The notes beneath the pieces are model-generated. The model ran no database searches. It was not told where the DNA came from and saw nothing but the letters and a program-made list of their open reading frames with translations. The position numbers and the translations under genes were made by a program. Source: CAZLFA01 sp964558665 (GTDB lineage Bacteria > Desulfobacterota > Syntrophia > Syntrophales > PHBD01). From it: 48,169 nt of DNA. This document shows positions 8,781 to 16,528 of this stretch, piece by piece. The first letter of the stretch is position 1, and each line of letters starts with the position of its first letter. The stretch covers positions 1 to 48,169 of the forward strand of contig CAZLFA010000025.1 in NCBI GenBank assembly GCA_964558665.1. The letters run 5' to 3'.

Positions 8781-9508
8781 TGAGCGACAGGAAAGTTGCC
8801 GTTGTTACGGGCGGCGGTACGGGCATAGGCGCAGCCTGCTGCCGTGCGCTGGACGAAAAGGGCTTCCGCGTGGGAATACACTACCGGAAGAGCGAAAAGG
8901 AAGCGAATGAAATCCTGGCAAACATAACCGACGGGTTCCTGATCCGTGCGGACCTTGCCGATGTAGCTCATGTCGAGCCGTTTCTTGAGGTCATAAAGGA
9001 AAAGGCCGGACGTGTCGACGTTCTGGTGAACAATGCCGGTATGTCAGTCAACGCGGATATCAACAGCATGAAGATAGAGCAGTTCGACTCCCAGCGGTCA
9101 GTGATGCGAGGCATCTGGTATCTTACGAAGAGAGTGATCCGGCTTTTCATGCTGCGCAGGAACAACGGAAGGATCATCAACATCTCCAGCGTCGTCGGCC
9201 ATACAGGCAACGCCGGGCAGATACCCTACACCATGGAAAAGGCGGCTCTGGATGCCTTTACAAAATCCCTGGCGAAAGAGCTGAAGGGAAGAGATATCCT
9301 TGTCAACTCGGTTGCCCCCGGATTTATCGACACCGAGATGACGGCGGAACTGCCGGAAGAGATCAGGCAGCAGATCATGGCCAATATCCCCCTGGAAAGG
9401 ATGGGAAGGCCTGAGGAGGTGGCCGAGGTCGTATCCTTCCTTGCTACGGGAGGCTCTTACATAACGGGAAGCGTCATTCACGTCAACGGGGGGATGTATG
9501 GCGGCTGA
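8780..9508 (+). CDS. 3-oxoacyl-ACP reductase-like short-chain dehydrogenase (FabG-like)
   Basis: A 242-residue SDR protein. The NADP-binding glycine motif TGGGTGIG is at 10-17, NNAG at 84-87, the catalytic serine at about 137 in NISSVVG, and the YxxxK pair at Tyr150 and Lys154. By hand alignment the fourth tetrad residue, the asparagine of the vNlkGvfyLtk helix, is Val108 here (SVMRGIWYLTK). The C-terminal GG-x-Y-I-T-G-x3-H-V-N-G-G end is standard FabG. It would reduce 3-oxoacyl-ACP to 3-hydroxyacyl-ACP. The start codon overlaps the stop of the dehydratase gene (TAATG). The asparagine replacement may lower or alter activity. Confidence 0.87.
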   Translation: MSDRKVAVVTGGGTGIGAACCRALDEKGFRVGIHYRKSEKEANEILANITDGFLIRADLADVAHVEPFLEVIKEKAGRVDVLVNNAGMSVNADINSMKIEQFDSQRSVMRGIWYLTKRVIRLFMLRRNNGRIINISSVVGHTGNAGQIPYTMEKAALDAFTKSLAKELKGRDILVNSVAPGFIDTEMTAELPEEIRQQIMANIPLERMGRPEEVAEVVSFLATGGSYITGSVIHVNGGMYGG

Positions 9509-9971
9509 CAGGCAGACAATAGAAAGGATATTGAAGTCCGTTCCTCAGAAAGACCCTTTCCGTTTTATCGACGAGGTTCTTGAACTGGACGACGATCATG
9601 TCATAGGAGCCTATCGCTTCCGCACCGATGAATTCTTTTACAGCGGTCATTTCCCTGACAGCCCGGTAACGCCGGGAGTCATCCTTATCGAGACAATGGC
9701 GCAGACGGGAGTAGTGGCATATGGAATCTACCTGAACATGGTGCAGAGCAAAGTGCAGCCGGAGGATACGGAAAAGATGGTTACATTGTTCACGGCAGCC
9801 GACAATGTGGAATTCACAGGCATGGTAAAACCGGGAGAGCGGATGATTATTCGGGGCAGCAAGGTATATTTCCGCAACAGATCAATCAAGGCGAAGGTCA
9901 CAATGGAAAGAGAAAACGGCGAGCCGGTCTGCTCAGGAATTCTTTCCGGCATGGGGGTTGTGTTGGCATGA
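9498..9971 (+). CDS. FabZ-type hotdog dehydratase
   Basis: A 157-residue hotdog protein with the FabZ active-site block GHFPDSPVTPGVILIETMAQ: His51 and Glu65, with the 14-residue spacing seen in FabZ. It would dehydrate 3-hydroxyacyl-ACP without isomerisation. It overlaps the end of the FabG-like gene by 11 bp and the KAS II start by 4 bp, so the genes form a tight translational unit. Presence of both a FabA-type and a FabZ-type dehydratase in one cluster suggests that dehydration happens on two kinds of intermediate, for example different chain lengths or before and after an unsaturation step. Confidence 0.85.
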   Translation: MAADRQTIERILKSVPQKDPFRFIDEVLELDDDHVIGAYRFRTDEFFYSGHFPDSPVTPGVILIETMAQTGVVAYGIYLNMVQSKVQPEDTEKMVTLFTAADNVEFTGMVKPGERMIIRGSKVYFRNRSIKAKVTMERENGEPVCSGILSGMGVVLA

Positions 9972-11245
9972 GACGCAGGGTTGTTGTTACCGGCATGGGT
10001 GTTGCGGCGCCGAACGGCCACGGCCTGGATGTTTACGAAAAGGCGCTGAGAGAGGGCAGATCAGGCATCCGCTTTATACCGGAGCTGAAGGAGCTGAACT
10101 TTGCCTGCCAGGTGGGAGGCGTCCCCCAGAACTTCGCTGCCGTGCTTGAAAACTATTTTGATGAAGAGAAACGGGTGTCGATGAATGACAACATCGGCTA
10201 CGCCTCTGTCTGCGCCATTGACGCGTGGAAGGACGCCGGTTTTGAGGTGCCGGATGCCGACAGCGATCATATCCACTGGGACACCGGCGTGATAGTCGGT
10301 TCTGGAATCGGAGGCATGGACACCATAGCCAACAGCGTGGTGCCGATGGTCAACCAGGGCAAGGTGCGGCGTATGGGAAGCCTTATCGTCGAGCAGGTTA
10401 TGAACAGCGGCACAAGCGCCCGCATTTCGGGCCTTCTGGCGCTGGGAAACCAGGTGACATCCAACTCTTCGGCGTGCAGCACGGGCAATGAAGCCATCAT
10501 CGATTCGCTGTGGAGAATTCGTGCGGGCCTGGCGACAAGAATGCTGGCCGGAGGCGCTGAGGGGCCGTCGCCGTACATCTGGTCGGGTTTCGACGCCATG
10601 CGCGTCATCTGCCGCAAGTTCAACGACCAGCCCGGGTCTGCATCGAGGCCGATGAGCGCCAGTGCCGGCGGTTTCGTTCCCGGCTCGGGGGCTGCAATCC
10701 TCGTGGTTGAGGAGCTTGAGGCGGCGCTTGCCAGAGGAGCCAGGATCTATGCGGAGATACTCGGCGGCTTTGTGAACTGCGGAGGGCATCGCAGGGGAGG
10801 ATCGATGACGGCACCGAATCCGGAAGGCGTGAAAAGATGTATCGAGGGAGCAGTGTTCGACGCCGGCATCAGTGCGGAGGAGATAGACGCCATCAACGGG
10901 CATCTGACAGCCACCTACGCGGATCCGGTGGAGGTTAAAAACTGGTCGGCGGCTCTGGGAAGGGGGCCGGAAAATTTCCCTTTCATTAACGCCACGAAGT
11001 CACTTGTCGGCCACTGTCTGGGAGCCACAGGGGCTATAGAGTGCGTGGCTGTTGTCCTGCAGTTGCATAAGGGGTTTTTGCACCCTTCGGTGAACTGCGA
11101 GGACATTCATCCGGACATTGCCGCCTATACGGATAAAATTCCGCGTGTCTGCATGGACTACCCGGAATTGAATGTAATCGCCAAGGCCGGTTTCGGATTC
11201 GGCGATGTGAACAGTTGTTTGATATTTAAAAAATGGGAAGGATAA
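9968..11245 (+). CDS. 3-oxoacyl-ACP synthase II-type ketosynthase (FabF-like)
   Basis: A 425-residue elongating ketosynthase. The Cys-His-His triad is present: Cys170 in SSACSTG, His312 in INGHLTATYADP, and His349 in KSLVGHCLGATG, with Lys345 in TKS. The first histidine motif deviates from the common NAHGTST, and the gatekeeper region reads RPMSASAGGFVPGSGA rather than the usual RPFDxxRDGFV. It would condense malonyl-ACP with a growing acyl chain. The start overlaps the dehydratase gene by 4 bp (ATGA). The single KAS II, with no separate chain-length factor, indicates a fatty-acid-like rather than aromatic polyketide logic. Confidence 0.9.
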   Translation: MRRRVVVTGMGVAAPNGHGLDVYEKALREGRSGIRFIPELKELNFACQVGGVPQNFAAVLENYFDEEKRVSMNDNIGYASVCAIDAWKDAGFEVPDADSDHIHWDTGVIVGSGIGGMDTIANSVVPMVNQGKVRRMGSLIVEQVMNSGTSARISGLLALGNQVTSNSSACSTGNEAIIDSLWRIRAGLATRMLAGGAEGPSPYIWSGFDAMRVICRKFNDQPGSASRPMSASAGGFVPGSGAAILVVEELEAALARGARIYAEILGGFVNCGGHRRGGSMTAPNPEGVKRCIEGAVFDAGISAEEIDAINGHLTATYADPVEVKNWSAALGRGPENFPFINATKSLVGHCLGATGAIECVAVVLQLHKGFLHPSVNCEDIHPDIAAYTDKIPRVCMDYPELNVIAKAGFGFGDVNSCLIFKKWEG

Positions 11246-11264
11246 ATCAAGGAGGAAAGTTATT

Positions 11265-11513
11265 ATGGAAGAACAGCAGATATTTCAGGAGATCAGCGGC
11301 ATTTTGAAAACCTACGCCAAGGACATGGCCGTCCTCGAGAAGGCCACCATGGAGACCAATATTCTCAAGGACCTCAAGGTGAATTCTGCGAGGCTGGTTG
11401 ACGTCATCATCAAGTGTGAGGACGTTTTCGGTGTAACCATCGATGATGATGAGGCGGATAAGATTCGTACTATTGGAGATGCGGTGGAACTGGTCAAAAA
11501 GAAATTGCACTAA
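11265..11513 (+). CDS. acyl carrier protein
   Basis: An 82-residue, acidic, helical protein matching the acyl carrier protein family in length and pattern. The phosphopantetheine attachment serine is most likely Ser41 in LKVNSARLVDV; the usual DSL triplet reads NSA here. Helix II and the TIDDDEADKIRTIGDAVELV tail are typical. AGGAGG at 11251 precedes the ATG. It sits directly after KAS II and before an acyltransferase and its own phosphopantetheinyl transferase, so it is the dedicated carrier for the cluster. The unusual NSA motif may set partner specificity so that primary fatty-acid enzymes do not use it. Confidence 0.85.
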   Translation: MEEQQIFQEISGILKTYAKDMAVLEKATMETNILKDLKVNSARLVDVIIKCEDVFGVTIDDDEADKIRTIGDAVELVKKKLH

Positions 11514-11517
11514 GAAG

Positions 11518-12333
11518 ATGGCATTTGCGGATTTGAAAATACAGTACGCCATCGGCAAACTGACGTCGTTTGTACTGGCGCCGTTTTACTTTGCGGTCAT
11601 CAGGCTTATGGGCTACCGGGTGCGCGACATCCGGCGCGTGCGCAGAGAATGTGCAAAACACTTTACCGAGCACGAGGGCCCGTGGCTTGTCTGTGCAAAC
11701 CACCTGACAATGATCGACTCGCCGATCATCACCTATGCGTTGCTGCCGCTCTGGCGTCAGATTGCCGATTTCGGAACGATTCCCTGGAATCTGCCGGAGC
11801 AGACAAATTTTCAGAGGAACATCGTTCTCACCGTCCTTTGTTATCTGAGCAAATGCATTCCGGTTCATCGCGGCGGTAGCCGGGAGGACATGAAGAAGGT
11901 GCTCGACAGATGTGTCCACCTGCTGGAAGGCGGGCAGAGCCTGCTCATTTTCCCCGAGGGCGGGCGCTCACGGACCGGAGACGTCAACACGGATGGCTAT
12001 TCATACGGCGTCGGGCGTTTTGTCGAGATGGTGAAGAATTGTCGTGTCCTGTGCGTTTATATGCGGGGTGACGGCCAGGACTCTTACAGCACGATACCAC
12101 GGCGTGGTGAACGGTTTACCGTTAAGATCGAGGTATTTGATCCGATAAGGCAGGAAAAGACCGGGCTGAGGGCGCAACGTGAATATGCCGGGCAGATAAT
12201 AAAACGTCTGGCGGCGCTGGAGGAGGAGTATTTTGCATCACATCGGCAACGACATTGTGGATCTGACCTCTCCCTGCAACGCGGGGAAGAGCGGGGACGA
12301 ACGCTTTGTCAACCGGGTCTTCACAAACACTGA
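11518..12333 (+). CDS. lysophospholipid/1-acylglycerol-phosphate acyltransferase family protein
   Basis: A 271-residue PlsC-superfamily protein. The catalytic H-x4-D motif is NHLTMID (His62, Asp67) and the acceptor-binding motif is FPEGGRSRTG. The hydrophobic N-terminal segment around 15-35 probably associates with the inner face of the membrane. Such enzymes transfer an acyl group from ACP or CoA to a hydroxyl, so this is the likely exit step placing the cluster's product on a lipid or other acceptor. The ATG at 11518 follows the ACP stop by 4 bp. Its last 101 bp overlap the next gene in another frame; the arginine- and histidine-rich tail after the last helix is probably not functional. Confidence 0.82.
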   Translation: MAFADLKIQYAIGKLTSFVLAPFYFAVIRLMGYRVRDIRRVRRECAKHFTEHEGPWLVCANHLTMIDSPIITYALLPLWRQIADFGTIPWNLPEQTNFQRNIVLTVLCYLSKCIPVHRGGSREDMKKVLDRCVHLLEGGQSLLIFPEGGRSRTGDVNTDGYSYGVGRFVEMVKNCRVLCVYMRGDGQDSYSTIPRRGERFTVKIEVFDPIRQEKTGLRAQREYAGQIIKRLAALEEEYFASHRQRHCGSDLSLQRGEERGRTLCQPGLHKH

Positions 12334-12859
12334 AAAGAATATAATTTCGAGATCTCCTGATCCTGACGGAATACTCTGGTCGTTGTGGGCCGCCAAGGAG
12401 GCGGCCTATAAGTCGGCTGTCAAATCATGCAGAAACATTGCATCAACGCCGGGATTGTACGAGGTTGACTTCCATGCAGGGGGCCACGAAGGACTGCTGA
12501 CCGGACGGGTGAAAACCCCGGCAGGCGTCGTGAACGTCAGCCTGTTTCCGGGAAGCGGGTATGTGCATTGCCTGGGCGGAGTTTTTGCACAACACGATTT
12601 TGATTCCGTCCTCTGGACAGTGGGCGAGATGGATATCGACCGCGCAAAAGAGCCCGGATATGAATCTGCATTTGTGAGAAAACTTGCCGGCGGCTATCTC
12701 TCTTCAATCATCGGCGTCGATGCATCTTCCATAGGCATAGTGTCCTGCGGTGAATCATCTATCCCACTTCTTCATATCAACGGCAGGACCAACGGCATCG
12801 ATATAAGCCTCAGCCATGACGGCCGTTTCGCAGCAGCCGCGTTTCTGATTAACACTTAA
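12233..12859 (+). CDS. 4'-phosphopantetheinyl transferase
   Basis: A 208-residue protein with the hallmarks of the phosphopantetheinyl transferase superfamily: IGNDIVDL at residues 4-11 (metal-binding Asp7/Asp10) and WAAKEAAYKS with Lys55/Glu56. It would convert apo-ACP to holo-ACP using CoA. Longer than AcpS (about 125 residues), nearer to two-lobed Sfp-like enzymes, though the second lobe is weakly conserved (IDISLSHDGRFAAAA, about 190-205, looks like a recognisable SLSH motif). The start is a TTG after GGAGGAGGAG, inside the acyltransferase gene. A dedicated enzyme here implies that the cluster's ACP needs its own activation. Confidence 0.83.
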   Translation: MHHIGNDIVDLTSPCNAGKSGDERFVNRVFTNTEKNIISRSPDPDGILWSLWAAKEAAYKSAVKSCRNIASTPGLYEVDFHAGGHEGLLTGRVKTPAGVVNVSLFPGSGYVHCLGGVFAQHDFDSVLWTVGEMDIDRAKEPGYESAFVRKLAGGYLSSIIGVDASSIGIVSCGESSIPLLHINGRTNGIDISLSHDGRFAAAAFLINT

Positions 12860-12881
12860 AAAGAACCTTTCCGGATATTAC

Positions 12882-12909
12882 TTGACAAAGACCTGTAATA
12901 TTTTGTACT
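12882..12909 (+). promoter_or_regulatory. possible sigma-70 promoter upstream of the thiamine-diphosphate enzyme gene
   Basis: A perfect TTGACA lies at 12882-12887, followed after 16 bp by TGTACT at 12904-12909, four of six matches to TATAAT. It lies in the only sizeable gap of the cluster (113 bp), 64 bp before the next start. It suggests that the last three genes can be transcribed separately. Evidence is motif only. Confidence 0.35.
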
Positions 12910-12972
12910 TCCCACGCTAGGAAACTCGATCAAAACACCTCAAAAATAAAAAACCATTGGAATAAATATTTT

Positions 12973-14715
12973 ATGAAATTGAGTGATGCGCTGGTACATG
13001 CTCTCATCTCCCTGGATGTTCGTTATGTGTTCGGCGTCAGCGGCGCCAATATAGAACATTTTCATGACGCCATCCATCGTCTGGGTGGAGACAGGTTAAG
13101 ATCCGTAATGACAAAGGGGGAGGCTGGTGCGGCATACATGGCCGACTGCCGGGCGCGTGTCCACCGGACACTGGGCGTATGCTGTTCCACATCCGGGGGC
13201 GGGATGATGAACCTCATAGCCGGGATTGCGGAGTCGTATGCAGAATCGGTTCCGGTTCTGGCGCTGGTTGGACAGCCGCCGTCAGCTCTTGACGGTATGG
13301 GCGCTTTTCAGGAATCTTCCGGGATCGGACGCACCACTGATGCCCTGAAGCTGTGGAGCACAGTAACCAAGTATGCAGCAAAGATATCCAGGCCGGATGA
13401 TTTCTGGTCCTGTCTGAAGGAGGCGGTAACGTCCTCCCTGTCCGGGCGCCCCGGTCCGGCAGCGCTTCTGCTGCCGCGTAACGCTCATGATATGGACGTC
13501 GATCCCTGTCCGGACAACTGGGGAGAAGAGATAAGGAATCTTGTCCAGCCCCCTGAACCGCTAGATGATGATATAAAACAGCTTTTCGATGCCGTATCCT
13601 GTGCCCGCCATCCGGTTTTCATCCTGGGCCAGGGAGTGCGGCGCTGCAGCGATCCCCGGGCCGTTGTCGAGTTTGCCCGGAAGGCCGGGATTCCCGTTGT
13701 TGCCACCATGTCGGCCAGGGGTGAATTTCCCAACGATGATCCCCTGTATCTGGGTGTGATGGGGGTTGCGGGGCATCCTTCCGTGCACGCATTTTTAAAA
13801 GATCAGGCCGATCTGTTCGTTGTTGTAGGCACCGGCCTGAACTTCATGACCAGACATCCGCTGGGATGCAACCAGTCGGATAAAAAGTTTGCCGTAGTCA
13901 ATGTTGACCCTGAGGGGCTGGGCCGCGTGGTGTCGCCCTTTTGTATTGTCGGCGCCGATGCCGGGAAGGTATTCAAGGGGATGTTGGATCTTCTCGATGC
14001 GCATCCTTTCAAAGCGGAGCCGCTGCATGATTATGTACATCACATCTATGAGCCCTGCCTGTTTCCGTCTGTGCTTTGCGAAAGAGTTAACGGGGAAAGG
14101 GAGAAGGGAAGCCTTCTTCAAAGCCGCGCCATAGCCATTTTGCAGGAGGCGCTTCCGGAGAATGGACATCTGCTCTACGATGCAGGCAACTGCGCAACAG
14201 CCGGCCTCCACATGACCAGGGTGCCGAACGGTTCAAGTTCAACCATCGCCCTCGGAATGGGGGGAATGGGTTATTCCATCGGCGGCGCCATAGGTGCCCA
14301 GTTAGGCAGTCCGCCGGGGACGCGGACGGTTGTTTTTGCGGGTGACGGCGCGTTTCTCATCACGGGGTTCGAAATTCACACGGCCGTCGATCTGGGGCTG
14401 CCGATTCTCTATGTCATTTTCAATAACAACATGCACGGCATGTGCGCGATGCGCCAGCAGATTTATTTTGACTCCAGGCTGGAATGCGTCAGCTATGCGC
14501 CGATAGATGTTGCAGGGGTTGCCAGAGGGTTTGGAGATCCGCAGAGTCTCTGGGTGGGAAGCGCATCCACGGAAGACGAATTGCGCCGCCGGCTTGATGA
14601 ATATATGAGCAGCAACAGCCTGCCGGGGGTTTTGGAACTGCGGCTTGACAGAGAAGAGATGCCGCCGTTTACGCCTTTCCTGCCGGAAACGGCGGTGACT
14701 ATTCCTTCCTGCTGA
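12973..14715 (+). CDS. thiamine-diphosphate-dependent enzyme, acetolactate synthase/decarboxylase-like
   Basis: A 580-residue protein with the three-domain plan of the acetohydroxyacid synthase and benzoylformate/pyruvate decarboxylase superfamily. The cofactor-activating glutamate is Glu50 in TKGEAGAAYMAD. The central domain covers about 190-345. The thiamine-diphosphate motif runs from GDG at 457-459 to NNN at 484-486, the standard spacing. Such enzymes decarboxylate a 2-oxoacid and either release an aldehyde or join it to an acceptor. It has no small regulatory partner nearby, so it is not an ordinary valine/isoleucine enzyme. Its place beside a KAS III and an SRPBCC protein suggests an acyloin or starter-unit step; substrate unknown. 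Confidence 0.82.
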   Translation: MKLSDALVHALISLDVRYVFGVSGANIEHFHDAIHRLGGDRLRSVMTKGEAGAAYMADCRARVHRTLGVCCSTSGGGMMNLIAGIAESYAESVPVLALVGQPPSALDGMGAFQESSGIGRTTDALKLWSTVTKYAAKISRPDDFWSCLKEAVTSSLSGRPGPAALLLPRNAHDMDVDPCPDNWGEEIRNLVQPPEPLDDDIKQLFDAVSCARHPVFILGQGVRRCSDPRAVVEFARKAGIPVVATMSARGEFPNDDPLYLGVMGVAGHPSVHAFLKDQADLFVVVGTGLNFMTRHPLGCNQSDKKFAVVNVDPEGLGRVVSPFCIVGADAGKVFKGMLDLLDAHPFKAEPLHDYVHHIYEPCLFPSVLCERVNGEREKGSLLQSRAIAILQEALPENGHLLYDAGNCATAGLHMTRVPNGSSSTIALGMGGMGYSIGGAIGAQLGSPPGTRTVVFAGDGAFLITGFEIHTAVDLGLPILYVIFNNNMHGMCAMRQQIYFDSRLECVSYAPIDVAGVARGFGDPQSLWVGSASTEDELRRRLDEYMSSNSLPGVLELRLDREEMPPFTPFLPETAVTIPSC

Positions 14716-14725
14716 GGATTGGAAG

Positions 14726-15727
14726 ATGCGTGGAGCCCAGATCATCGATATTGTAAGTTTCATGCCCGGGCGTATTGTCGATAATGAGGCCCTGGCCGCA
14801 GAGCATGGACAACAGGACGAGCTGAGCAGGGATGCCTTCTTCGAAGGGGTAAAGAGCAGACGCTTTGCGTCGCCTGAGTATGACTCTGCAGACCTCGGGA
14901 GCGAGGCGCTCAAAATACTTCTGGACAGGACCGGAACCGGACCGGAAAAAATAGATCTTATTCTCTATTCGTGCATTTTCAACGACCACTTCTGGCCTGC
15001 CATCGGGCCTTCGATACAGCACCGCTGCGGAGCCCTAAAGGCGACCGTCATCTATATAGATACGGGATGCAGTTCGTGGCTGACCATGTTGAACACCGCC
15101 CGTGCCTTCATAGAATCCGGTGTCTACAAAAACGTAGCCGTATTGACCGTGACCAACTTCATATCCAGACTGCCTGAATTTCAGAAGTCAAGAAAGTCAT
15201 GGGTTCTGGGTGACGGCGCTTCCGCGGCCCTGCTGACTGCGGGCGTATCCAGCATTGTCTCCTTCCACGAACGTTCGCACGGCGAAAACTACGGTTTGTT
15301 CGTATTCCAGCCCGATGCCGTTGACGGCAGCCGCCCTGAATTCTGGGAGAGGGGAAGCGGTCCCATCACGGTGAAATTTTCCCCCGATATGGTGACGGCC
15401 ATCCGACGGAACGCCCTGGAACTGGTTCCGGAGGCGGTTTTGAGATGCCTTTCCGCCGCCGAGCTTTCCGCCGATGATGTGTCGCTGCTTGTAACGCACC
15501 AGCCCAACACCGCTATCATCAGGGAGTGGCGGGAGAGAATCGGAATTGGCCCGCCGCGCGTTCACGATACGCTCGAATATTATGGAAACCTTTTTCAGGG
15601 CTCCATTCCCGTCACACTGGCCGACGCCCTCGATAAGGGCAGAATACGATCCGGCGACATCCTGGCCCTGGGGACTTTTTCCAACGGCGGAGATTTTATC
15701 AGCGCCATGGCGCTCAAGTGGGTATGA
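14726..15727 (+). CDS. 3-oxoacyl-ACP synthase III-type ketosynthase, second copy
   Basis: A 333-residue FabH-like condensing enzyme with an intact triad: Cys115 in DTGCSSW, His258 in THQPNTA and Asn288 in YYGNLFQ. It starts 10 bp after the thiamine-diphosphate gene, with GAGGATTGGAAG upstream. It lacks the usual FabH N-terminal sequence and shares little with the first KAS III apart from the catalytic motifs. Members of this group include initiating synthases, heterocycle-forming synthases and acyl-transfer variants that couple two pre-formed chains. Which applies is not visible. It could condense the product of its neighbour with an acyl chain. Confidence 0.82.
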   Translation: MRGAQIIDIVSFMPGRIVDNEALAAEHGQQDELSRDAFFEGVKSRRFASPEYDSADLGSEALKILLDRTGTGPEKIDLILYSCIFNDHFWPAIGPSIQHRCGALKATVIYIDTGCSSWLTMLNTARAFIESGVYKNVAVLTVTNFISRLPEFQKSRKSWVLGDGASAALLTAGVSSIVSFHERSHGENYGLFVFQPDAVDGSRPEFWERGSGPITVKFSPDMVTAIRRNALELVPEAVLRCLSAAELSADDVSLLVTHQPNTAIIREWRERIGIGPPRVHDTLEYYGNLFQGSIPVTLADALDKGRIRSGDILALGTFSNGGDFISAMALKWV

Positions 15728-15821
15728 AGGGTCCCATACAGGAAAAAGGTTGAAACGCAGTTGAATACATGACATATCAAAGTCCGGTTCACAGCAGGAA
15801 TAATTTCAGGGAGGATCAAAG

Positions 15822-16493
15822 ATGAAAGTTCGTGACAATCTGGGGCCATGGAGCAGGGAAGGGCTGGTAACAAACGGGATCGACCCGCGCAGCATACCGG
15901 GGCTTTATTCATGCGAAGATCATGGTATTCCCGAGATTGGCGAGAAATTGAAGGGGATGACTCAGGAGACGTATTCACACGAGACGGTCTTCGGGAGCTA
16001 CTGCCATATCGGCGAATACATAAAATGCCCGGTTGACATGGCTTTCGAATATGCGGCGAATATCTACAGCCTCGAAGAATGGACGTTCAGCCTGCGCCGG
16101 TTCAAGCACATCGGCGGCGGCCTTTACAAGGGGATTGAATTTCTGGCCAAAGACACCCCTATCTACATCCGTGCCGAGGCATATCCGGACTGCCGCGTAG
16201 TCGATTATCCCTGTGCCTGGGATCAGGCGGAGGAGCTCTGGATGCGCTACTATTTCCGCTTTATAGACGCCATGCCGACGATACGCAAGCCGGGCACAAT
16301 CATGCTCTGGACGAACTGCAAGCATCCTTACTACGACCGTGGCATAACCGATGTCCCCGGCTATATCACCGCCGGAAGAGGGCGGACGGACCGCAAGTGG
16401 GTTGGCGACATATGGCCGTATTTCGATGCCATCCATCGCATTGAAGCCACCAACATGAAAACAATTCTGGAATATCGTTTCGCCAAAAGCTGA
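15822..16493 (+). CDS. SRPBCC/START-like protein of unknown function
   Basis: A 223-residue soluble protein, start fixed by GGGAGGATCAAAG before the ATG. From about residue 65 the pattern IKCPVDMAFEYAANIYSLEEW, followed by LYKGIEF, resembles the start of SRPBCC (START/Bet v 1) folds used by polyketide cyclases and lipid-binding proteins. I see no signal peptide, membrane segment or metal motif. Several Trp, Tyr and Cys residues sit in the last third. It is the last gene of the lipid cluster, so it may bind, cyclise or dehydrate the product, or assist the neighbouring KAS III. The assignment rests on pattern likeness only. Confidence 0.5.
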   Translation: MKVRDNLGPWSREGLVTNGIDPRSIPGLYSCEDHGIPEIGEKLKGMTQETYSHETVFGSYCHIGEYIKCPVDMAFEYAANIYSLEEWTFSLRRFKHIGGGLYKGIEFLAKDTPIYIRAEAYPDCRVVDYPCAWDQAEELWMRYYFRFIDAMPTIRKPGTIMLWTNCKHPYYDRGITDVPGYITAGRGRTDRKWVGDIWPYFDAIHRIEATNMKTILEYRFAKS

Positions 16494-16528
16494 AACGGGT
16501 TTTGGTTGTAACTTCGGGGGGAGACATA

